A stretch of DNA of 64,000 nt from an uncultured Gammaproteobacteria bacterium. GTDB lineage: Bacteria > Pseudomonadota > Gammaproteobacteria > Arenicellales > JAANXG01. The notes below the pieces were generated by a model. It was not told the origin of the DNA. It was given only the letters and a program-made list of their open reading frames with translations, and did not search any database. The position numbers and the translations under genes are program-made. Positions within the stretch are counted from its first letter, which is position 1. Every line of letters starts with the position of its first letter. The stretch covers positions 1 to 64,000 of the forward strand of contig CAMYMN010000002.1 in the NCBI GenBank assembly GCA_947259395.1, in the 5' to 3' direction. Positions 1 through 8,165 of the stretch are shown here, piece by piece.

Positions 1-19
1 CGTGAAGGGCTGAGCGAAA

Positions 20-40
20 AAGGGGTCCGACCCCTTTTTT
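20..40. repeat. GGGGTC-C-GACCCC palindromic repeat (family R2)
   Basis: Perfect palindrome GGGGTCCGACCCC at 22-34 flanked by A and T runs. Related copies or fragments lie at 3620-3641, 7868-7880, 7896-7906, 8147-8157, 20975-20987, 24001-24030 and 26099-26110, always between genes or at gene ends. Confidence 0.7.
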
Positions 41-47
41 CGCTTTC

Positions 48-2090
48 TTGGTGATGCTGGTTTCTCTCGGGCTGCCGGGCCCGTTGTTTGCCGCCCCCGG
101 TAGCGAGGCGCGGCCGCAGGACGCCACCCGCGGCAGTCTGTGGCTGCGTGAGGACAGCGCGGCGCGTTATCAACCGGCGCCGACCCTCGACACCGACGTC
201 AGCATGGACATCACCGGCATGCTCGCGCGGGTGCACGTGCGCCAGCGTTTCACCAATCCGGGCCAGTCGTGGGCGGAGGGCATCTATGTGTTTCCATTGC
301 CGGAACACGCGGCGGTCGATCACATGCGCATGCACATCGGCGAGCGCGTGATCGAGGGCCGGATCAAGGAACGCGCCGCGGCCAAGCGCACCTATGAGCG
401 CGCCAAGCGCGCCGGCAAGAAGACCTCGCTGGTGGAACAGGAACGGCCCAACATCTTCACCACGTCGCTGGCCAACATCGCGCCCGGCGAATCGATCACT
501 GTCGAGATTGAATATCAGCAGACCGTGCGCTACCTCGACGGCGCGTTCCGGTTGCGGTTCCCGATGGTGGTCGGGCCGCGCTTCATACCGGGCATGCCGG
601 TGGGCGCTGCCGAGCAGGTGGCCACATTCGCCGGCACCGGCTGGGCGCAGGCCACCCGTGAGGTGCCGGACGCGGCGCGCATCACGCCGCCGGTGCAACA
701 TCCCAAACACGGGCCGATCAATCCGGTGTCGCTGGACATCCGGCTCAACACCGGCATCCCGCTGGCCGCGGTGACCAGCCCGTACCACGCCATCACTACC
801 ACTGACGAGGCCGCCGGTGTGCATCGCGTGCGGCTGGCCCGGGACACGGTACCCGCCGACCGCGACTTCGAACTGGTGTGGCACCCGCAGACCGGCACCG
901 CGCCGAGCGCAGCGTGGTTCGTGCAGGACAAAGACGATCAGCAGTACGGCCTGCTGATGGTGGTGCCGCCGCAGCGGCGCAGCGAGGTGGCGCGCAACCC
1001 CCGCGAGGTGGTGCTGGTGATCGACACCTCGGGATCCATGCACGGCGCCTCCATCACCCAGGCGCGCGATGCGTTGCTGCTGGCACTGGACCGGCTCACC
1101 GGTGCCGACCGCTTCAATGTGATCCGTTTCAACCATGCGACCGCGAGTCTGTTCCCGCAGCCGCGCGCCGCGACCGCCGACAACCTGAGCACGGCGAGAC
1201 GTTTTGTCGCGGGCTTGCGCGCCGCGGGCGGCACCGTGATGCTGCCGGCGCTGCAACAGGCGCTGAGCGGCCAACCCGAAGCGCACACCACCGGCCAGGT
1301 GATCTTTCTCACCGATGGCAGCGTCGGTAATGAAAAACAGCTGTTTCAAGTGATCCGCAACCAACTGAGCGAGCGCCGCCTGTTCACCATCGGCATCGGC
1401 TCGGCGCCCAACAGTTATTTCATGCGCAAGGCGGCGGAATACGGGCGCGGCACGTTCACCTACATCGGCAAGACCGGCGAGGTGATGGAAAAGATGACCG
1501 GCCTGTTCCGCAAACTCGAACAGCTCGCGCTCACCGACCTGCGTATCGAGCTGCCGCCCGGCACGCAACTCAAGATGCTGCCCGAGAAGATCCCCGACCT
1601 GTACCTGGGCGAACCATTGCTGCTCGCGTTCCACGGCCCCACGTTGCCGCCGTGGATCACGCTGCACGGGCGCGTCGGTCACCAGCCGTGGCACACGCAG
1701 GTGATGCTCGAGGGCGGCGGCCGCAACGCCGCACTGGCGCCCGAGTGGGGCCGCCGCAAGATCGCGCAGCTGATGACCCGGCTGCACGATGCGCGCACCG
1801 CAGCTGCGCGCAAGGCGCTGCGCAACGAAGTGATCGACATCGCGCTCGCCCACCACCTGGTGAGCCGCTACACCAGTCTGGTCGCGGTCGACGTGACCCC
1901 GGTGCGCGCGCGCGGCGAACAACTCACGCAACACGCGATGAAGACCAACCTGCCCAAGGGCTGGTCGTACGAGCACGTGTTCGGCGCCCCGCAGACTGCC
2001 ACCCCGGCACAACTGCAGCTCCTCCTCGGCGCGGCCCTGTTGCTGCTGGCGGTGGGCATGCACTATCGGCGGCGCCGAACACGATGCTGA
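48..2090 (+). CDS. VIT/vWA-domain protein, marine-type sortase substrate
   Basis: Predicted surface protein of 680 residues and likely substrate of the sortase encoded next; their ends overlap (ATGCTGA). A VIT domain (about 45-170, core YVFPLPEHAAVDHM) is followed by a vWA domain (about 320-490) with an intact metal-binding motif DTSGSM, so cation-dependent protein binding is expected. The C-terminus reads as a sorting signal: PQTATPA (about 647), a hydrophobic helix, then a basic tail RRRRTRC. The N-terminus is short: TTG at 48 (ATG at 54 also possible) leads into a signal-like stretch ending near FAAPG. A GGGGTC/GACCCC palindrome ends 14 bases upstream and no ribosome-binding site is visible, so the original 5' end may be altered. 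Family assignment is confident, the start is not. Confidence 0.85.
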   Translation: MVMLVSLGLPGPLFAAPGSEARPQDATRGSLWLREDSAARYQPAPTLDTDVSMDITGMLARVHVRQRFTNPGQSWAEGIYVFPLPEHAAVDHMRMHIGERVIEGRIKERAAAKRTYERAKRAGKKTSLVEQERPNIFTTSLANIAPGESITVEIEYQQTVRYLDGAFRLRFPMVVGPRFIPGMPVGAAEQVATFAGTGWAQATREVPDAARITPPVQHPKHGPINPVSLDIRLNTGIPLAAVTSPYHAITTTDEAAGVHRVRLARDTVPADRDFELVWHPQTGTAPSAAWFVQDKDDQQYGLLMVVPPQRRSEVARNPREVVLVIDTSGSMHGASITQARDALLLALDRLTGADRFNVIRFNHATASLFPQPRAATADNLSTARRFVAGLRAAGGTVMLPALQQALSGQPEAHTTGQVIFLTDGSVGNEKQLFQVIRNQLSERRLFTIGIGSAPNSYFMRKAAEYGRGTFTYIGKTGEVMEKMTGLFRKLEQLALTDLRIELPPGTQLKMLPEKIPDLYLGEPLLLAFHGPTLPPWITLHGRVGHQPWHTQVMLEGGGRNAALAPEWGRRKIAQLMTRLHDARTAAARKALRNEVIDIALAHHLVSRYTSLVAVDVTPVRARGEQLTQHAMKTNLPKGWSYEHVFGAPQTATPAQLQLLLGAALLLLAVGMHYRRRRTRC

Positions 2091-2713
2091 TAACGAAAAA
2101 GAGGACAGGCCCCTTTTTGAGGACATACCGGGGCCTGATTCCATTTTTGTTGCTGGCGAGCATCGGTACCTGGCAACTGGGCGCCGGGGCCTGGATCCAC
2201 GTCAAGGCACAGCTCGCACAGCTACTGGTGGCGCGGGCGTGGGCGCAGAGCGTGACCGGCGGCACCGAGGTGCGCCCGTGGCCGTGGGCGGACGCCTGGC
2301 CGGTGGCGCGGCTGCGCATTCCGTCGCTCGAATTGGATGTCATCGTGCTGCACGGGCACAGCGGGCGCACCCTGGCGTTCGCGCCAGGATTAGCGCCCGG
2401 CAGCGCGCTGTCCGGCCAACCCGGCACCACGGTCATCAGCGCACACCGCGACACGCATTTTTCCACCATCTCCGCGCTCGAGGTGGGCGCGGTGATCGAA
2501 CTTGAGACCGCCGCCGGGCAGTGGCGCTACCGCGTTGTGGCCACGCAGGTGATGGACACGCGCATCGAGCGCATCGTCAACGACCCGCTGACCGATGAAC
2601 TGGTGTTGGTCACCTGCTACCCGTTCGACGCCCTGCTTCCCGGCGGCCCGCTGCGCTACCTCGTATATGCGATTTTGCAGACATCAAAAAAGGGACATCG
2701 AAGTTCACATTGA
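2084..2713 (+). CDS. Class GN (proteobacterial marine-type) sortase
   Basis: Membrane-anchored transpeptidase of 209 residues that should process the VIT/vWA protein encoded just upstream. ATG at 2084 overlaps the upstream stop, which indicates translational coupling. An N-terminal membrane segment (about 15-32) precedes the sortase barrel. The catalytic set is visible: His in ISAHRDTHF, Cys in LVTCYPF and Arg in GGPLRYLVYA. Proteobacterial sortases are typically paired one-to-one with such a target. The first codons and the last codons both run through AT/GC tracts resembling the GGGGTC-type repeat (2096-2118), so the terminal residues may be repeat-derived. Confidence 0.9.
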   Translation: MLITKKRTGPFLRTYRGLIPFLLLASIGTWQLGAGAWIHVKAQLAQLLVARAWAQSVTGGTEVRPWPWADAWPVARLRIPSLELDVIVLHGHSGRTLAFAPGLAPGSALSGQPGTTVISAHRDTHFSTISALEVGAVIELETAAGQWRYRVVATQVMDTRIERIVNDPLTDELVLVTCYPFDALLPGGPLRYLVYAILQTSKKGHRSSH

Positions 2714-2727
2714 GGGCCTCAAATAAG

Positions 2728-2877
2728 ATGGACTGCCTGTTGCTGATCCGTCCTTTACTGTTGAGTTTATCGACGTCGCTGCGTAATCAATTTACCACCT
2801 ACGGCCAGCAATTTTACAATCAACAGCGTGTCGTGGGTGGCATCGGAAGCATCTGTCATGGGCGACCGTATACTTAA
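2728..2877 (+). CDS. Unrecognised 49-residue ORF in the sortase-GST gap
   Basis: A small open frame beginning ATG (MDCLLLIRPLLLSL...) that fills most of the gap between the convergent sortase and glutathione transferase genes. No ribosome-binding site or family motif is recognisable. It may be a relic of a longer gene or chance. Low confidence that it is translated. Confidence 0.2.
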   Translation: MDCLLLIRPLLLSLSTSLRNQFTTYGQQFYNQQRVVGGIGSICHGRPYT

Positions 2878-2943
2878 TTCTTCTCTATCTTCCCGGTCAG
2901 CAGCAGAGATAAATATATTGTCGCCGTAATTACCCGAAATTAA

Positions 2944-3576
2944 TCACTGAGCCGTATTCGCGTTCAATCTCCCATAGTATGCGGCGACCCCCGGTTCTGC
3001 AGCAATGCGTTCCATATGCTCCACCAACCGCGGCGCAACCCGGTCCGCCAGATCAGCAGGAACGTGGTCCAGCACACCTGACTTCAGGCTCCGAACCCAG
3101 ACAAACACCTTGAGATCGCCTACCGTAAGACGGTCATCTGCGAAGTACTTGCCGCCTGCGGTCTCCAGTCGGGCGTCGAGAAGTTTAAGACACTTGGTGA
3201 AGGATCCATCAGTCAGCTTTTGTCGTGCAGCCTTGAGCTCTTCACCCTGCAGGCCAAAAGTGCGGACGGTGAAATGCAATACATCTTCAATAGCGCCCAT
3301 CACTTCGTCACATCTGAAAGCCTGCCATGGGTCTTCGGGGTACAGTCCAGCTTGTTTGCCGAAATAGCGGCTCATCGCATTGGACTGGGTATATACGACG
3401 CCATCGATTTCCAAGGTTGGAACGGCATCTAACGGTGTGTTTGCCCGCATCCGGGCGAACTCCGCGAAAGAAATCCGGTCATCTTCGTAGTCTATGTCGC
3501 CGATCGACATGGCGATCCGTATTGGCTCGGCGCGTCCGCCGTCGATATCAAAATACGTCAGCTTGATCTTACTCAT
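2944..3576 (-). CDS. Glutathione S-transferase (sigma/mu-like)
   Basis: Cytosolic 210-residue glutathione transferase. The N-terminal thioredoxin-like domain (1-80) has the catalytic-type Tyr in KLTYFDIDGGRAEPIRI and the cis-proline and glutathione-binding region VPTLEIDG...YTQSNAMSRY. The all-helical C-terminal domain (about 85-205) includes DRLTVGDLKVFVW. This arrangement resembles the sigma class more than the usual bacterial beta class. It is a single gene with repeats upstream, so context says nothing about the substrate. Confidence 0.88.
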   Translation of the reverse strand: MSKIKLTYFDIDGGRAEPIRIAMSIGDIDYEDDRISFAEFARMRANTPLDAVPTLEIDGVVYTQSNAMSRYFGKQAGLYPEDPWQAFRCDEVMGAIEDVLHFTVRTFGLQGEELKAARQKLTDGSFTKCLKLLDARLETAGGKYFADDRLTVGDLKVFVWVRSLKSGVLDHVPADLADRVAPRLVEHMERIAAEPGVAAYYGRLNANTAQ

Positions 3577-3619
3577 AATAGCGCTCTCGATTCACTTGCA
3601 GTTGAATTTTTGCTCCGGC

Positions 3620-3842
3620 AAAAACGGGACCGACCCCTTTTAGCTGTTGTCATCCTGAGGCGCGAAGCGCAGAAGGATCTTACCGTATTCAACTTAGCGC
3701 CATGATTAACGACGTTAAGATTCTTCGTTTCACTCAGAATGACAGAGGAAAAGATCCTGCCCCCCGCTGCGCGGGCACAGGCGCTCACGCTCAGAATGAC
3801 AACTTGAGGATAAGTATGACAGGGTCAACGCTTAGGATGACA
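3620..3842. repeat. Cluster of dispersed repeats (R2 copy plus four R1-type copies)
   Basis: The gene-free stretch 3577-3984 is mostly repeats. An R2 copy lies at 3620-3641. A full GTCATCCTGAG...GGATCTTACC unit lies at 3649-3684, an inverted AAGATTCTTCG...AGAATGACA unit at 3717-3744, and two more diverged inverted units at about 3750-3801 and 3822-3842. Related units occur at 17828-17863 and 26401-26433. No ORF of note is present. Confidence 0.75.
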
Positions 3843-3984
3843 TATATAGTAAGAAGAGGGCCTATCCAGGGTCCGGCATTTTGGCTATTCTGCGGCTTGC
3901 GGGCCGAAGCAATAACTCGCAATAGCGACTGACGCCCTTTCGGACGCCAGCCGTTCTGTCGTTTGAGACGAACGGAGGCTGGCC

Positions 3985-6339
3985 ATGGTGAAACAACACG
4001 CCAAAGGTTCCGCGGCGAAGCCGGATGCCGCGGATGACACCGCGCCGCTGATGCGCGCGGCCCTCGATGCGCTGAGCTTTGGGTTTGCGGTGTTCGACCG
4101 GGATCTGAAACTCGTCGCCAGCAACAAGGCGTTCCGCACGCTGCGCGGCTACCCTGCTGCGTTATGCCAGCCCGGGACCGGCATCGCCGAGCTGTACCGG
4201 TTCAATGCCGAGCGCGGCGACTATGGGCCGGGGGATGTCGAGGCGCAGGTCGCGTTTCGCCTAGACCGGGCCCGCCAGCGCCGGCCGCTGGAGATCGAGT
4301 ACGAACGGGCGAGCCGACGATTTCTCAATATCCGCTACACCCCCCTCAGTGATGGCGGTGTGCTGCTTTCCTATGACGACATCACCAAGCGCAAGCGCGC
4401 CGAGGAGGCGCTGGCGGAAAAGGAGGCGCAACTGCGCGTCGCCCTCGACCACATACCGGGTGCCCTGGTGTACACCGATGAGAAGCTGAATATCGTGGTA
4501 CGCAACGAACATTTCACCGAGATGTACCGGGTGCCGCGAGAGCTGCTGGAGGCCGGACGCCCCTATCCCGATTTTCTGCGCTACCTGGCCGAGCATGGCT
4601 ACTACGGCGAGGGGGACGTCGAGGCGCTGGTCGCCGAACGGGTGGACAGCCTGCGCCACGCCGTGGACAAGACCTTCGTGAACCGGATGCCCGACGGCAG
4701 TATCCATGAGATCTACCGGCGCCGGGCGGCCGGCGGCGGGACGGTGACGGTGGTGCGCGACATCACCGAACTTAAACACGCCGAGGAGGAGTTGGCACAA
4801 AAGGAGGCGCAACTGCACGTCGCCCTGGACAACATGCCGGGCGCGCTGGCGTACACCGACGAGAACCTGAACATCGTCGTGTGCAACGAACGCTTCGCCG
4901 AGATCTACCAGGCGCCGAAAGAGTTGTTTCAGCCCGGCCGTCCGTACCCGGACGTATTTCGCTATCTGGCCGAGCACGGCTACTACGGCGAGGAGGACGT
5001 CGAGGCGCTGGTCGCCGAACGCGTGGAAAGCCTGCGCAACCCCACCGGCAAGACCTTCGAAGACCACACGCCCGACGGGTGCATCTATGAGGTCCATAGG
5101 CGCCGGACGGCGGCGGGCGGTACGGTGACCGTGATCGCGGACATTACCAAGCTCAAGCGCGCCGAGCAGGCGGTGGCGGAGAAGGAGGCCCAACTCCACA
5201 TCGCGCTGGACAACATGCCGGGCGCGCTCGCGTACACCGACGATAATCTGTACATCGTCGCCTGCAACGAACGCTTCGCCGAGATCTACCAGGCACCGAA
5301 AGAGTTGTTTCAGCCCGGCCGTCCGTACCCGGAGGTGTTCCGTTATTTCGCCGAGCACGGTTACTACGGCGGCGGGGACGTCGAGGCACTCGTCGCCGAG
5401 CGGGTGGAGAGCCTGCGCAATCCCACCGGCAAGACCTTCGAGGACCACACGCCGGACGGGCGGGTCTATGAGGTCCACCGGCGCCGGGCGGCCGGCGGCG
5501 GCGCGGTGACGGTGATCGCGGACATCAGCGAGCTCAAGCATGCCGAGCAGGCGCTGCTCGAGGCCAAGCGGCACACCGAGGAGACGCACAAGCTGGTCAC
5601 GGACAAAAAAAACGTTGAGGTGGAATCCCAGCGCAAGAAGCTGACGATCTTTTTCTCGGACATCGCGGGGTTCACGGAAACCACCGATCGCTTGGAATCC
5701 GAAGAGCTCACGACGCTGCTCAATCACTACTTGACGGAGATGTCGGCGATCGCCCTCGCGTATGGGGCAACGATCGACAAGTTCGTCGGCGATGCGGTGA
5801 TGCTGTTTTTCGGTGATCCGGAGACCAAAGGTGTAAAACAGGACGCCATCGCCTGTGTCAAGATGGCGATTGCGATGCAGCACCGCATGAGCGAACTGCA
5901 AACGGAATGGCGCGAACGCGGTCAGGAGCAGGTGTTCCAACTGCGTATCGGGATCAATACCGGCTATTGCACCGTCGGCAACTTTGGCAGCGATGACCGT
6001 CTGGACTACACGATTATCGGCAACGAAGTGAATTTAGCGGCACGACTCCAGTCCCATGCCGATCTGGGGGGCATCCTGTTGGCCCACGAGACCAATTCGT
6101 TGGTCAAAGACGCGGTGCTCACCGAGGAGACCGGCACCATCAGCGTCAAAGGGTTTCCCAGGCCGGTCAGGACACACCGGGTGGTGGGACTGTATGACGA
6201 TACGGCGCTGAAAGGGCGCGTCATCCGCAAAGAACAAGATGGCCTGACGGTAATCATCGATCGCGACAAGCTGACCCGCAAGGGGAAGGCCGCGGCGATC
6301 CGGGCCCTTGAAGAGGTCGCGGGGCAGCTCAAGGATTGA
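3985..6339 (+). CDS. Four-PAS-domain class III adenylate/guanylate cyclase
   Basis: Soluble 784-residue signalling enzyme expected to make a cyclic nucleotide in response to ligands or redox sensed by PAS domains. A first PAS domain spans about 24-135; three near-identical PAS units of exactly 127 residues follow (about 147-527), each ending in the TVTV..DIT.LK.AE linker. The class III catalytic domain spans about 551-735, with metal-binding Asp559 (FFSDIAGF) and Asp603 (KFVGDAV) and base-contact Lys599. The position usually Asp in adenylate cyclases reads Asn (YTIIGNEVNLAARL), so ATP specificity is likely but not certain. No membrane segment is seen. A GGAGG site lies 7 bases before ATG. It stands alone. 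Confidence 0.9.
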   Translation: MVKQHAKGSAAKPDAADDTAPLMRAALDALSFGFAVFDRDLKLVASNKAFRTLRGYPAALCQPGTGIAELYRFNAERGDYGPGDVEAQVAFRLDRARQRRPLEIEYERASRRFLNIRYTPLSDGGVLLSYDDITKRKRAEEALAEKEAQLRVALDHIPGALVYTDEKLNIVVRNEHFTEMYRVPRELLEAGRPYPDFLRYLAEHGYYGEGDVEALVAERVDSLRHAVDKTFVNRMPDGSIHEIYRRRAAGGGTVTVVRDITELKHAEEELAQKEAQLHVALDNMPGALAYTDENLNIVVCNERFAEIYQAPKELFQPGRPYPDVFRYLAEHGYYGEEDVEALVAERVESLRNPTGKTFEDHTPDGCIYEVHRRRTAAGGTVTVIADITKLKRAEQAVAEKEAQLHIALDNMPGALAYTDDNLYIVACNERFAEIYQAPKELFQPGRPYPEVFRYFAEHGYYGGGDVEALVAERVESLRNPTGKTFEDHTPDGRVYEVHRRRAAGGGAVTVIADISELKHAEQALLEAKRHTEETHKLVTDKKNVEVESQRKKLTIFFSDIAGFTETTDRLESEELTTLLNHYLTEMSAIALAYGATIDKFVGDAVMLFFGDPETKGVKQDAIACVKMAIAMQHRMSELQTEWRERGQEQVFQLRIGINTGYCTVGNFGSDDRLDYTIIGNEVNLAARLQSHADLGGILLAHETNSLVKDAVLTEETGTISVKGFPRPVRTHRVVGLYDDTALKGRVIRKEQDGLTVIIDRDKLTRKGKAAAIRALEEVAGQLKD
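4423..5565 (+). repeat. Three in-frame tandem 381-bp units inside the PAS cyclase
   Basis: The codons for KEAQL recur at 4420, 4801 and 5182, giving a period of exactly 381 bp (127 codons). The second and third units are the most alike, for example QAPKELFQPGRPYP in both. The pattern points to recent intragenic duplication of a PAS domain. Confidence 0.9.
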
Positions 6340-6670
6340 GGCCGAGAACAAGTAGAGTCATTCCGTAGCGAGCCGGAATGGCATTAAAAATTCGGTACGA
6401 CCAACGACGGATCGGATTTTTCGCTGCACTCCGGACCGGCTTGCAGTGCACCTCGGGTTGACGTAGCTGGTTATTCCCTTGCGTGGCTGGTCGATGTTGG
6501 ACCCCAATTCAATAACACAAGCTATAGTCGCCTCGAAACCCTATTACGTGCAAACAACGGTTTACCCCCGGGGTAAAGGAATAGCCTGGACATAGGGGGC
6601 AGCAATAATATTTATCGATTGATGTGCTACGTTAATAGTAGGTAATTTATTTTTCCGGGTTTCCGATCAC
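6340..6670. other. Gene-free stretch with a small hairpin
   Basis: A 7-bp inverted repeat (CATTCCG at 6359-6365, CGGAATG at 6374-6380) just after the cyclase could act as a weak terminator or be a relic of a GTCATTCCG repeat. The AT-rich part from about 6600 to 6665 probably holds the promoter of the cytochrome gene, but no clear -35/-10 pair is seen. Confidence 0.4.
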
Positions 6671-7831
6671 TTGCTAACAAAACATTTGCAAAAGAAGCTC
6701 ATACCGGCACTCTCGATACTATGGGCCCTTATTCCGCTGGGTCTGGTCGCGCCCGGCTACGGCGCCGAACAAGGCCAGCGCGCTCAGGAGGAATATGTGG
6801 GGGACGACCAATGCAAAACATGCCACGCAAAAATCTACCTCTCATACCGCAAGACCGGCCATCCATACAAATTACAAAGGACAAACGGCGGGCCGCCATC
6901 ATATCCAAATGATACGTCATCTGGCGTGCCATCACCGCCGCCAGATATGAGTTGGGATGACATATCGTATGTCATTGGTGGCTTTGCTTGGAAAGCCATA
7001 TTTATGGATAAGCAAGGATATGTTCTCACCGGTAAAAAGAACCGCCAATACAACCTCGCGAATCCACGCCTGGGAACCGAGGCCAATTGGAGCGGCTACC
7101 GTGACGAACAGGCGCCTCGCGTGCCCTATACCTGCGGCGCCTGCCACACGACCGGATGGGTGGCGACCGGTGCAGACGGCCTCCATCAGGACGGACTGCC
7201 CGGTATCTACGGAACCTGGGCGGCGCCGGGCGTAACCTGCGAGGCGTGTCACGGACCGGGCAGTGGACACGTCAAAAACCCCACCGGCGTCAGACCCACC
7301 GTCGAGGAGCGCTGCGGCGACTGCCACCGGCGCGGTGACATCTCGCGCATCGACGCCGCTGACGGTTTGATCACACACCAGGATCAGTATGAGGATTTGT
7401 TGGTCTCGCCACATCGCTACCTTCGATGCACCGCGTGCCACGACCCGCACCGCAGCGTCAAATACAAAAAACGCGGGTTCAAAGGCGTAAAGAAAACTTG
7501 TTTGGTGTGCCACGCCAAACAAAAAGTGTTGATCCCAACCATGGCGCAGATGGACTGCATCTCCTGCCACATGCCCCGGGTGGTGAAATCAGCGATGTCA
7601 GTGGTCCACAAGTTCTCCGGGGACGAAGTGGCAGAGGGGGACATACGCGGGCATATCTTTCGCATTGCTACCGACGCGAAATGGAAGATGTTCACCGGCG
7701 ACAAGAAGTACGTACGCAGGGACATGGATAGACAGGCCTATCTAACCGTCGACTACGCATGCATGACCTGCCATCGGGATAAGGACCGTGCGTGGGCGCT
7801 CGAAAGCACCGCGGCAATACATGACGAGTAA
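6671..7831 (+). CDS. Octaheme c-type cytochrome, cytochrome c554-like family
   Basis: Secreted multiheme electron carrier or oxidoreductase of 386 residues. A signal peptide (hydrophobic 10-29, ending near GYGAEQ) sends it to the periplasm. Eight CXXCH haem sites are visible with first cysteines near residues 48, 155, 190, 215, 253, 277, 296 and 364; the first and last stand apart from the central six. A TTG start is used because no ATG precedes the signal peptide in frame. Partners are not encoded nearby, so the redox substrate is unknown. It could be a hydroxylamine/nitrite-type relative or a general periplasmic electron shuttle. Confidence 0.85.
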   Translation: MLTKHLQKKLIPALSILWALIPLGLVAPGYGAEQGQRAQEEYVGDDQCKTCHAKIYLSYRKTGHPYKLQRTNGGPPSYPNDTSSGVPSPPPDMSWDDISYVIGGFAWKAIFMDKQGYVLTGKKNRQYNLANPRLGTEANWSGYRDEQAPRVPYTCGACHTTGWVATGADGLHQDGLPGIYGTWAAPGVTCEACHGPGSGHVKNPTGVRPTVEERCGDCHRRGDISRIDAADGLITHQDQYEDLLVSPHRYLRCTACHDPHRSVKYKKRGFKGVKKTCLVCHAKQKVLIPTMAQMDCISCHMPRVVKSAMSVVHKFSGDEVAEGDIRGHIFRIATDAKWKMFTGDKKYVRRDMDRQAYLTVDYACMTCHRDKDRAWALESTAAIHDE

Positions 7832-8165
7832 ACACAGGGGCAAGAATTAAGTTACAACAACCCGAGTGGGGGCAGACCCCGCACCTAGATTAATAAGGGT
7901 CGGACCAGTACTAGTTATTGAATAGGCGAGGTTTAGTTCTGAAATCATCGACATTTTATCACTTAGAGCGGCCATTTCACGCCCAATATGCGCACTTTAA
8001 CGCGCACGACGTACCTCTGAGGTCGCTTGCTATTGATCAGTTAGACTTTAGACTTAAAACCCCCATTTCATCCCTCAAAAGCGGCCTCTAAGCGCAAAAA
8101 CAGGTCGGATTCCGACGCTAAAACGAACGGATTCAAACGACTACGTGGGTCCGACCCGCGTGAAT
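7832..8165. other. Gene-free stretch with R2 repeat fragments
   Basis: GGGGGCAGACCCC at 7868-7880, AGGGTCGGACC at 7896-7906 and GGGTCCGACCC at 8147-8157 are R2-type palindromes. Nothing else is recognisable between the convergent cytochrome and tctA genes. Confidence 0.55.

Noticed and set aside
4261-5940. 559-codon open frame on the minus strand inside the PAS cyclase
   Set aside because: It is antisense to a gene with clear PAS and cyclase motifs; the long frame results from high third-position GC and the triplicated units.
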